From: Colius striatus
Taxonomy: Eukaryota > Chordata > Aves > Coliiformes > Coliidae
Length of the DNA: 64,000 nt
NCBI RefSeq assembly: GCF_028858725.1
Contig: NC_084773.1
Span: forward strand, 9,910,350 to 9,974,349
Direction of reading: 5' to 3'
Position 1 is the stretch's first letter. Each line of letters starts with the position of its first letter. Shown here piece by piece: positions 34,301 to 46,300 of the stretch. The notes under the pieces were generated by a model. That model had not been told where the DNA came from and made no database searches. It saw only the letters and a program-made list of their open reading frames with translations. The translations under genes and the position numbers were made by a program.

Positions 34301-37300
34301 CATCAGCCCGCCCTTCCTTCAGTGCCTCTGCCCTTCCCTGCTGCCAGCTCTCTGTCTCCCTGCCAGGCCCCCATGCTGCCAAAGCAGCCACGCGATCAAG
34401 CTTGCAGCCCCTTCCCACCTGGGCTTGCAGCCGGGGCCAGGCTCAGGTCTCACCCTGTCCCCGTGCCATGGAGAACGGGATCTCCGCGTGCTCCTTGGCA
34501 CGTGCTGCCCTCCCGCTTCCTCCCTTGCCCCAGGTTCAGCACAGTGGAACCCAGCGGCCTCCTGCTCTACAACGGGCGCCTGAACGAGAGGCACGACTTC
34601 CTGGCAGTGGAGATCATCCAGGGGCAGGTTCAGCTGAAGTACTCCACAGGTAGGCTCGGCCCTGCCTGTCGCAGGATTTGTGCTGTGGGAGCTGCCAGAG
34701 CTGTGCTGTTCTGGGTGGAGCCTGTGCTAAGGGAGACCGGGTTGAGGTGTTGGTGAGCATCAGTGGATGGCACAGGGAGTGGGCATGAGGACCCTTCCTA
34801 GGCTTAGGAGTATGAGTGCAGTGACAAGGGTGAGTACAAACCAGGACAAACCCTTTTGAGGTCTCTGCTGCACTTCTCTTATGTCACCATGAGCTTCACT
34901 TCCTGCCATGCCATGAGCCAGTCTGGAGAGGAAGGCTCTTCTGGGAGGATATTTGCTATCCTGCCAGCCTCTGCCTCTCTGTGCTGCCTTGTGCCATTGC
35001 TGTGCCCATCCTGCCTGCCCTGAGGGATGTTAGGATCTGCTGCCAGGAGCCCTCCTGTTAACAGCTGGGGGTTCCCTTTCATCCTGGGTCTAGCTCTCCT
35101 TCCTTCTGCCCTGCACACAGTGCCTCGTGACCATCCTGCTGCTGCTCTGGTTGCCCTGGTCTCCTCAGGGAGAGAGTCCAAGTGGCTGGTCAGGGGCCAG
35201 AGAGGAGCCACCCCGGGGTGCTGGCTGTTGGTCCCAGGGCTGTGACTCCCCCTGTCCTGCTCCCGCTGCAAGGCCAATGTACTGAGCTTGTCTCCCTGAA
35301 GCCTGTCTCCATCCCTGCACGGGGCTGTCAGCAGCACAGCGAGCTCAGGGCCTGCAGGTGTGGGCTGCCTGGCCTCGCTCAGCGTGCCCTCATCCCCTCT
35401 CTGCAGGAGAGTCCAGCACGGTGGTGAGCCCCTACGTGCCAGGAGGTGTGAGCGATGGGCAGTGGCACACGCTGCAGCTCCACTACTACAACAAGGTATG
35501 TGTGCCCCAGCTGCCCCACACACATGGGCCTCAAGAGAGCGGCTCTGCCTCTCCCTCTCCCTGCCTCTCCTGCTGTCTGTCTCTGCCCCATGGGGAGGTT
35601 GTGGAGAGAAGGTACAATGGAGCAGGCAGCTAGGTGCAGGGGGAGATTGACCCCCTTGGAGGCTGCACACAGTGCCCTTGCCCACATCCCTGCACCTCGT
35701 ACTCAGCTCCAGCAGTGCAGGGTGCCTGTGCCACACTAAGGCCCTTTCCTCGCTGCCCTGTGAGCCCTTGGGCTCCTGGGCCTGAGGGCACGTGTGCTGC
35801 TAACACTCTGCCTTTGGTTTCAGCCCAAGGTCAACGCCCTGGGGGTTGTTCAGGGCCCCTCCAAGGACAAGGTGGCCATCCTGACAGTGGATGAATGTGA
35901 TGCCTCGGTGGCCCTGCAGTTTGGCAGCGAGATCGGGAACTACTCCTGTGCTGCTGAGGGTGTGCAGACCAGCTCCAAGAAGTGAGTTCCTTGGGCACTG
36001 CTGGGCAGTGCTGCGATGGGGAAAGAAAGCAGCACGGTGTCTGGGTGCCCTGCAGAGTCAGCCCTTCACAGCTGGGCCCTTGGCTTTGTGTGTGCCTGTC
36101 CCCAGGGATGTTTGCTTCCCAGCCCCTTGCACTGGGGAGCCAGATGGCCAGCCTGAGGTCACTGTGCCTCTTAAAGCCCTGGGCTTCTTTCCTTGTAGGT
36201 CTCTGGACCTCACCGGTCCCTTGCTCCTCGGAGGAGTCCCCAACCTGCCAGAGAACTTCCCTGTTGCTCACCGGGACTTTGTGGGGTGCATGAGAGACCT
36301 GTACATTGACAGCAAACGCATCGACCTGGCCTCCTACATCGCCAACAACGGAACTGCTGCAGGTACCGGTGCCCAGCTCCTGCCAGCCTCTGGCCTGAGA
36401 AGCCTCTGCTGCTCGTGCACCAGCACTGCCGGCCTGTAACAGCATCACGGCAGCACAGCTGGAGCTGAGCAGCTTCTCATCAGAGCACAGATCCCCCTAA
36501 ATGAGCCAGTCACCACTCCAGCTAATGTTCTGGGAACGTCCCTTGATCTTAGCTGCAGAGGCCACAGAGCTGGCTGGGAGGTGCTGAATAGTCAGTCCAG
36601 CTCCCCAGTGTCTTTCTTCTGGTGTAAAGAGCGGCAGCAGCCTTGACTCATTGCTGAGCAGGCAGGGATGTGCAAAGGGGCTGAGCAGCTGGGCCTGCCT
36701 GGGGCAAGGACTGGTGGGCAGTGGTCCTGTCCCATCTGGGCTGGAGGAAGTTTGTGAGCAGGTTGAGGCTGACATGGGTGACTTTGATACCTCCAGGCTG
36801 CCATGCCAAGCACACATTCTGCGACTCCAGCCCCTGCAAGAACGGCGGCACCTGCTCTGTCAGCTGGGGGACCTACTCCTGCCTGTGTCCCGTGGGCTTC
36901 GGGGGCAAGGACTGCCGTCACCGTGAGTGTGGGCACTGCGGAGCGGGCAGGGCAGGCCGGGCACGGGCCAGGCGCTGCTGGGCTCACTGTGGAACCAGAG
37001 TTAAGGGGCCCATGTGAGAGGAACTAGCTCTGGCATCCCTGCATCTAGTGCTCCCTGCGCAGTGCCCATCCCTTCTCCTCACCTTTGCTTTCCTTTCCAG
37101 CCATGCACCATGCCCACTATTTCCAGGGCAACAGTGTTCTGACCTGGGACTTCAAGACAGACGTGAAGATCTCAGTGCCGTGGTACGTGGGGCTGGCGTT
37201 TCGGACACGGCAGCCAGACGGGGTGCTCCTGCAGGCCCACGCCGGCCAGTACACCACGCTGCTCTGCCAGGTAGGGCCACGGCCTCTGCCGCAGCACCGT

Positions 37301-40300
37301 GCCCCTGCCTCCTCTGCCCTCTGCCCCAGGAGAGTGGGAGGACCCTGCCCCTCCATGTTGGCTCCAGCCCAAGCAAAGGGTGGTTGTGGGGAGAGGCCTT
37401 TAGCAGGGCTGTGTGTCCCACCCCATGCTCAGAGGGCATTGGCAGAGCTTTTGCTCACTGCTGCCATTGCTGGTTCCATCCCTGCAGCTGGCTGGGGGCT
37501 TGCTGTCCTTGGTGGTGAGCAGAGGCTCTGGGCGCAGCACCAGCCTCCTCCTGGACCAGCTGCAGCTCAGCGATGGGAGGTGGCACGACCTCCAGCTGGA
37601 GCTGCGGGACGTGCACAGCGGGCGAGACTCGCGCTATGTCATCACCCTCACCGTGGACTTTGGGCTCTACCAGGTAGGTGCTGCCTGAGATCCCAGCACC
37701 AGGACAGAAACTGGGGGGGATGATTGGCATACACAGGCCAGGCTGAGCCGCTGCACCCTTGGGGAGCGCTGGGGCAGGGCTGCTGCCAGCTGCCCCACGT
37801 TACTCCCTTTCCTTCTGCAGGACACGGTGGTTGTCGGAAATGAGCTGCATGGGCTGAAGGTGAAACACCTCCACGTGGGGGGAGTCCTGGGCTCTGGTGA
37901 GGTGCAGAACGGGCTGAGGGGCTGCATTCAGGTAAGTATTGCTCTTAAGATCTCACTTTCCAGCAGGTCTGTTACATGGTTGGGTGGAAACACAGGCCTG
38001 GCAGCTGTTGTCAATGTCCATTCTGTCAGTGACACTCCCTCTGAGCATTCAAGGCTCTGAGGTGCTGTGGGGCAGCCAGAAATCAATCCTAAACTAATGA
38101 ATCCTGGGGCAGCAGGGGTGATGAGATGGCCACCCTGGGGGTCTGGAAGGCAGGAGGACTGGGAGTGTCGTGGGTCTGTTGTAGATTCACTGTGGGTTTG
38201 TGGCCTGTGTTACAGGGGGTGCGCCTGGGTGACAGTGTCACCGGGACTGTGCTGCCCAAGCCCAGCCATGCCCTGCGTGTGGAGGCTGGCTGCAGCGTGC
38301 CCAGCCCCTGCCACTCCAACCCCTGCCCGGCCAACAGCATCTGCAAGGATGAGTGGCAGAGTTACTCCTGTGTGTGCCAGCCAGGTAGGTTCTGCAGTGC
38401 CCTGCCACTGCTTTCCTCTCCATGCCTGTCTGTCAGCTCCTCTCCCCCTGTGACTGCTTTCCTGTCTATCCCTTGGGCAAGTCACATCCCTAGAGGGCAG
38501 AATCCTTCCTGAGCCCCCTGAATCCTCTCCTCTGTCCACATCTCAGGGTACTATGGAGGGGACTGCGTGGATGTGTGTCACCTCAACCCCTGCAAGAACA
38601 AGTCAGTGTGTCGCCGCAAGCCAGGTTCACCCCTGGGCTACGTCTGCGAGTGTGGAGGCAACTTTTTTGGGCAGTACTGTGAGCACAGGTGAGATGTGGG
38701 GCACAGGGCATGGCCACTGCCTCTGTGCCTGGCTCTACTGCCTTCTTCTCTTGGCTACTTGACCAGGGACTTCTCAGTGCCACCCGGCTCCTTGGAGCTG
38801 CTGAGCAGCTGGGCTGGTGGAAGGAGAAGGCCCAGGGTATTTGTTGTAACAGCAAAGGTATTTCTCTCCCTAGGATGGACCAGCAATGTCCGAAGGGCTG
38901 GTGGGGGAACCCCACCTGCGGGCCCTGTAACTGTGATGTGAACAAGGGCTTTGACCCTGACTGCAATAAAACCAACGGGCAGTGCCACTGCAAGGTGAGA
39001 GGCAGCTGTGCCCATGAGGACGTAGCCTATGGCTTGCCTGGAGCCCTGGATGCTGTTCCTTCTCTCCTCCAAAGGCCTGGCATCTGCCCAGGCCCTGCTT
39101 TGTATGCCCACTTCTGGGCTGGATCCCAGCTCGGCATCCTGCGCAGCCCTCCTGGCCCAGCACAGTGATGATGGGGGCAGGGAGTGCTCACACATCCCTT
39201 CCCTGGCCCTCCCTGCCCTGGCTGCTGCCCCAGCAGCTGCCTGATGGCTGCCCTTATCTCCCCCAGGACTTCCACTATCGCCCCAAAGGCAGCGACACGT
39301 GCCTGCCCTGCGACTGCTACCCCGTGGGCTCCACCTCGCGCTCCTGTGACAGGGAGTCGGGCCGGTGCCAGTGCCGGCCGGGGGTCATCGGCCGCCAGTG
39401 CAACAGCTGCGACAGCCCCTTCGCCGAGGTGACGCCGAGCGGCTGCGAGGGTGAGTGTGGGCATGGCAGGAGCTGGTGTGAGGGGAATGTGGGCACGGAG
39501 GGAGCTGGTGCCCTGGGCTGAGCAGCCACAGACACCCTCTCTGAGCTGCCCCTCCACCTGCGTGTCTCCACAGTGCTCTATGATGGCTGCCCAAAAAGCC
39601 TGAAGGCGGGTGTGTGGTGGCCCCAGACCAAGTTTGGCTTCTCGGCCGTGGTGCTGTGTCCCAAAGGCTCCCTGGGTGAGTGGGGATGCAATGGGGAGAG
39701 GGCAGCCTGGCTGTCCTGTCAGGGCTGTGGCAGCCCTTGCAACATCATAGTGTTCTTGTGCTGTCTCGGTCATGTTTAGCTGGGCTTGAGATCTGAGAGA
39801 AGGCAACTGGAGGAGAAATGCCATAGCCTTTGGGGAGAGCAGAGGGAGCTGGCCACAGGGCTGGAGAACAGGCTTGGGGGGTCTAGACCCATCACCCAGC
39901 CCCAGGGCTGTGCTGTTCCCTCAGCCTCAGTGCCCGCCTTCTCCCTGCTGCTACTTGGTTTCAGCTGGCTTAGGCTGGGGCCAGGCCTGGCCTGGCAGCT
40001 CATTGCCCGCAGCACCTTGCCTCAGGGTGCACTGCGAGGGGAGCAGGGCACAGTGAGCTGGTAGGTGAGTGTCTCTGGGAGGAGTCAGCATCCTGAGCTG
40101 GAGGAGACCATCCTTCAAAGGCATGGGCAGGGGCTGGGACTGTAGGGCAGCGCCAGCCTCAGAGGACAATACAAACCCTGTCCTTCTCCAGCCGTTCGCC
40201 CCAGGAGGAGGCAGGTTTGGCTCCTAACTGTTGTCGCTTCTCTCCCCGGTTCTCTCGCCCTCCGTGCTCAGGCTTGAGGGGTTCAGGTAAGGTTGTTCCC

Positions 40301-43300
40301 ATCTCTTTCCCTCTGTGCTGTAAGGGCTGTGCCATGCAGCTTTCCCTCCCTGCTCCCTGCCTGGCACGCTGCACACCCCTGCGCTTTCCCTGCTGCTTCT
40401 GGAGCTGCCGAGTGTGTTCCCACTGCTTTGCCTGGCCTCACTGCTGCCCCACACTCTGCCCTCTCCCAGCACACTGCCCAGCCCGAGCCTGCTGCACTGC
40501 CTCTGGATAGACCCTGGCTCCTGGGCTGGCACCTGCCTGCTTGGGCTGGGAGGGGATGGGAGCTGGTGATCAGCAATGGAGGGATGGCCGTGGGGTGGAG
40601 GAAGCGAGGAGTTGTTTGGGTGGGGAGCAGGAGATGGGGGCAGGAACTGATGGGCACACACAGCACGAGGTCCTGTTCCCTCTGCCCAGCTGGCATGGGA
40701 GGCAGAGGGGCCCAGGGACCAGATCCTGCCCAGATCTGCAGCTTGACTGATCTCTGATGATCTCTGTTCTTTCCCAGGGGAAGGGCTGCAGTGTGGAGGT
40801 TCTTTGTTCTCCCTGCTACAAAGGCACTGGTTCCCCAGCCTTTGGTGGCTGGAGAGGACAGCTTGAAGCTGGAGATGGACAGGGGAGCATGCTATTCACT
40901 GGGGCTCTTCCAAGCAGCACTTGGAGTCTGCCCCAGGCTCCCTCTCCCCACTCTGGCCGTGCCCCTGCCCTCTCCCACCCCTGGGCACCTGGAGCTGTCC
41001 CCAGGAGGGCCTGTCCCACAGTCCTACTGAGTACATAGGGGTCACCCAAGTTCCTCTTGCTCAAAGTGTGCATGGTGACAGTTCCAGCCCAGGACACTGC
41101 TCTGCGTGTGGCTTTAGCAGAGCTTCTGCAGGTGCTCAACACCTGATCCCACTCAGTGGTGGTATCTCCATGGCTGGGCCTCAGCCAGGGATTGGGCTCT
41201 GGCACTGGGGACTCAGCCCACACTGCTGGTGGGAGATCTCCATCCCACTCAACTGCAGGGGCTCGTCGCTGCGGAGGTGTTGTGTCCCAGGGGGACATTG
41301 CCCTGTGGAGAGAGGCAGGGCCTCAGCAGGCATTGCAGGCAGTCAGCCAGGAGGTGCCTACAGCTGCATGGGCCTCAGTAGTCTGGGATCAGGTGTGCCT
41401 GGCAGGTCAGGGTGACACATCCCCACCAGAGCCAGAGGGATTTCCAGCCTGAGCCCTGCCAAGTCACTTACTCCTCTTCGCAATTCTGTGTGATAGCACC
41501 TGGTGTGATGCAGCCCAGGTGCACGCAGGAACCCAGCCCAGGGAGGGAGGGGACATGATGGCAGCAGCTTGCTGAGATGATGCAGACTGGAGGGGTGGAA
41601 TGGTCCTGGGGCCATTACAGGCCTTCACATCCCTTGCCAGTGATGCTCTTTGGGGTTAGCTGGTGCAGAGAGTCCCTTCTGGAGGTGCAGCAGGGCAGCC
41701 CTGCATCCTGTGCTGAATTTCAGATGGGCTTTTCCTCCCGGATTTAGGTGCAGCCATCAGACACTGTGATGAGGAGAAGGGCTGGCTGGAGCCAGATCTC
41801 TTCAACTGCACGTCGCCTGCCTTCAAGGAGCTCTCTGTGCTGGTAATCCCCGCTCAGCTCTGCAGCCCTGGCAGGGCAGGAGCCATACAAACAAGGGCTC
41901 ATAGACATGTTTCAAAGACCTCAGCTGTCCGTGGGCACCTGTAGCAGGAGAGGGCCTTGCCACAGTGCTCACCACTTCTGCTCATCTCCTACCCCCAAAC
42001 CCATCCTGTGGGAGCATTGATCTGAGCTGAAGTTCACTTCAGTGTAATGTTTGGAGCGTCCCCATCAGAAACACCCTATGTCCTGCCCCAGTATTTAAGA
42101 AGTAAAAAAGTATCCTGAGCAGGGCTGAACTGCTTGATGCTGGCAGCATGTTTGCCCTTGGGACCTCTGTAGCCCTCAGACAGTGCCAAATCCCTTTGAA
42201 AAATGGAGGCAAGTTTATTGAACACTTGCATCCCACCAAAGCTGAACTGTAGCTGAAGCCAGGAGAGTTTCCAGGGAAGTCTGGCTAGATGCCTGCCCTG
42301 TCCTTTCATCTCCTTAGCCTCTATCACATAGGGTACTGGGTTAGCTGGGCCTGGCCCAGTACAGCCCTGTGTGCTGCTGGAGGCTGTCATCTAGAGATGC
42401 TTCCTGTTCTAGTGACCACCACTCTGAGTGTCCCTGGCTTATGCCATGGTTTCCAAAACCGTTCTGGGTTCAGTGGGGCCTGCAGCATCCCAATTTCCAA
42501 GTGAGCAACCTGCTTAGTTGTTTAATCCCCTTCTTCCTCCCTGCTGGCAGCTGGAGGGCTTGGAGAGGAACGAGACTGAGCTCAACACAATTGAAGCCAA
42601 GAAGCTGGCCCACCGGCTGCGGGCTGTGACAGACCACATGGACCACTACTTTGGCAACGACGTGCACATCACCTTCCGCCTGCTGTCCCACCTCATGGCC
42701 TTCGAGAGCCAGCAGCGTGGCTTTGGCCTCACAGCCACACAGGATGCTCACTTCAATGAGGTCAGTCCTTCACCACAGCAGGGTGGCTTCTGATGCTGCT
42801 TCTCTTCATCATCCACCACCAAGCCCGGGTCTCTATTGAGATTGACGCTGTTGTGAGACCATGTCAGGAGCAGTGGGCTCCCCAGTGCTACACAAGCATT
42901 AACCCACTGTGGAAGCCGCCTTATATGGTCAGGGCTGGAGCACAGGGTGGATGAGGAGAGGCAGAGAGCTGGATTTGTTCAGCCTGGGGAAGGGATGGCA
43001 GAGGGAGGTCTCATTGCTGTCTGCAGGCCGCTAATGGCAGGGATGCAGGGAGGATGTCTGCAGAATGCTGGCTGATGAGTAGTCAGGGTGAGGGCCTGTT
43101 GTAGGAGAACATACTCTTCTGTGAGCCCTTGTGCAGCAAGCTGGGCAGAGAGCACAGTGCCGCAGCCTGGGGTGGTTGGGCCGGGGCCCACAGGCTCCGC
43201 TTCCCTCATCCCCTGCCCCGACATCTCCCATGCAGAACCTGCTGCGCGCAGGCAGCTCCGTGCTGGCCCCCGAGAACCGGGCGCACTGGGCCATGCTGCC

Positions 43301-46300
43301 GCCCGGCGAGCACGGCAGCGCCAGCCTCATGGAGCAGCTGCGGGACTACTCGGGCACGCTGGCCAGCAACATGAAACTCACCTACCTCAACCCCGTCGGC
43401 GTCGTCACCCCCAACATCAGTGAGTAGCACCCAGCCGGTGGTGGGGCCGGGCTAGGGGGTGCAGAGCCACTCTTCCAGCACACCCTGTCCCCATCCCCTT
43501 GTCTCTCTGCACCTCAGCAAGGGTGCTGAACAGCTCTTGGTGGCTCTCTGAAACACAGGGAGATATTTGTGGGAGACATACTGGTCCTGTTCCTGCCTAG
43601 ACACACCCCTAACAGCCAGCAGAGCCAGGAGTGTGCTGCCCTCTCCCAGTTACCCCTAGTCCAACGTGAGTCTCTGGTGAAAAGCCACTGGTCCCAGTGG
43701 CAGAAGTGGCCTGCCCTCCAGCAGAGCAAGGCTCTGGGATGGGAAGGAGCACTGTAGATGCTGGGATCTCACATTATCATAGAATGTTCAGAGAGTTGGA
43801 AGGGACCTCTAGAAATCATCCAGTCCAATGCCCTGCTAAAGCAGGTTCACCTTGATCTGGGAACACAGGAACACATCCAGGTGGGGTTTGAAAACCTCCA
43901 GAGAAGGAGACTCCACACGCTCCCTGGGCAGCCTCTCCCTTGCAGCAAAGAAGATTTTCCTTGTGTTTAAGTGGAACTTGTGTTCCAGCTCATGTCCGTT
44001 ACCCCTTGTCCTGTCATTGGAGACTACAGAAAAAAGTGTCACCCCATCCTCCTGACATCCACCCGCTAGGAGCTTATAGGCGTTGGTGAGATCCCCCCTT
44101 AGCCTGCCCAACCACAGGGCATATCTACAACCCAGCCTGTGGTTTGTATGGTCCCTTCGCTGGTGATTTCAGACCTGGGGTGCCACGGTGCACAGCGGCT
44201 CTGCAGGTGGCATCCTAGAGCTGCTTTTCACTCCCTCACTCCTCGGCAGTGCTGAGCATCGATCGCATGGAGAACCACTCCCACGTCCGCCGGCGCTACC
44301 CGCGCTACCACAGCAGCCTCTTCCGAGGCCAGCCCGCCTGGGACCCACACACACACGTCGTGCTGCCGCTGTCGGTGCTGAGCCCCCCCAGACCTGAACG
44401 TGAGTGTGTGAGCATCACTGGGGAAATAGCGTGGGTGGGCATGGAAGGGAAGATCTGCCCCTGCTGCCGTCTGGCTCTGTCAGAGGGCTGCAAGTCACCT
44501 CTGAGAGCTCAGAGCTTCTGACTTCACCACATCCCAAGGGCTCCCAGTGGGCTCAAAAGCTGCCGTCAGAGCAGCCTGCCTGTGTTCTCACCATCCATCC
44601 CCCTGTGTGTCCCACAGCTGCCCCCACAGCGGTGCCCACAGCGTCTGGGGGCGAGGGGAACTACAGCGTGGAGAGCTCGTCCCCGCAGCAGGCGCTGCCA
44701 GAGCCCGAGCCCCCGCTCACCGTTGTCATCCTCATCATGTACCGCACGCTGGGCGGGCTGCTCCCCGCGCGCTACCGCGTGGATCGACGCAGCCTCAGGT
44801 ACGGCCTCCCCCTTGCCCTCCCCAGGCTCCAGTGCACAGAGGCAGGCTGGACTCTGCTCCACATAGGCTCTCTGTCTGTCTGCAGTGGCTTGGGTTTGGC
44901 TCCCACTCAGATGGTCGTGCCTGCTGCCCACCTTGGTGTTGCCCTGCCCTGTGTTTCCTGGCCGCTGGGTGTGAGCTGGGCAGAGCTGTTCCTCCGTGGT
45001 CGTCAGGGAGTCCCCGAAGGGCTGCAGCTGCCAGGCACACTGACAGTAGGGCTCTGTCACTCCTTGCAGACTCCCCAAGAATCCCGTGATGAACTCACCC
45101 ATCGTGAGCGTGTCTGTGTTCAGCAACCACACCTTCCTGCGGGGGCCCCTGGACACCCCTCTTGTGCTGGAGTTTCGTCTACTGGAGACAGCCAACAGGA
45201 GCAAACCTCTCTGTGTCCAGTGGAACCACTCCAACCCGTGAGTTGAGCACAGCTGAGCCACTCTCTTTGAGCTGCTCTCCCTAGGGACCTGCTCTCTCTC
45301 CCCGAGTCTTCCTGGTCACGACAAGCTGTGTGCTTGGGCAGTGCTGGGGCACAGAGGTTTCTGCCCTCTCCTGTAGGGCTCTGGCTGCAGTACTTCAGTA
45401 CTTCAGTTGTATCTTCTGGTAGAAAAGCCTCGCCTGTGGGACCTCTGCTCTGCAGTTCCTTCCCCACACACCACACTCATCTGTCTTCTCTCCTAAGCAC
45501 ACTCTTCTTTTTGGTGGCTGCAGGACCAACCCCTCCGGCTTCTGGACAGCTAGGGACTGCGAGCTTGTGTACCGAAACACCACACACGTCCACTGCCAGT
45601 GCTCCCAGTTTGGCACCTTTGGGGTTCTGATGGACAGCTCGCACCGGGAGGTAACCACGGCCTGTGGGGCTGGGACTGGGGGGTCTGTTAGCTGCTGGGT
45701 GCCACAATAGACAGGCAGAGGCAGAAAATTCCCTGTGGGACACAAGCAGAATTTGAGAGCTCAGCAGGCTTCCCCCATCTGCCCCTAACACTGCCGTTTG
45801 CCTTTGGTTCTCTGCTGCTGCAGCAACTGGAAGGCGACCTGGAGACACTGGCAATTGTCACCTATTCCTTGGTGTCTCTCTCCTTGGTGGCTCTGCTGCT
45901 GACCTTCTCTTTCCTGACCTGCCTCAAAGGCCTCAAGTCCAACACGCGGGGCATCCACTCCAACATATCAGTCACCCTCTTCTTCTCTGAGCTGCTCTTT
46001 CTCCTGGGCATCAACCGCACCGAGAACCAGGTCTGTGGGCTTGGAGAAACACAGCTGGAGGGGGTGGGGTGAGGCGTGGGTGATGTGGGTACCGTTGGCA
46101 GAGTGGGACCATCTCTGAATGGCTTTCTATCTCCCCAGTTTCTTTGCACTGTGATTGCCATCCTCCTCCACTGCTTCTTCCTCTCCACCTTCGCCTGGCT
46201 CTTTGTCCAGGGCCTGCACATCTACCGCATGCAGACCGAGGCCCGCAACGTCAACTTCGGGGCCATGCGTTTCTACTATGCCATCGGCTGGGGAGTGCCC

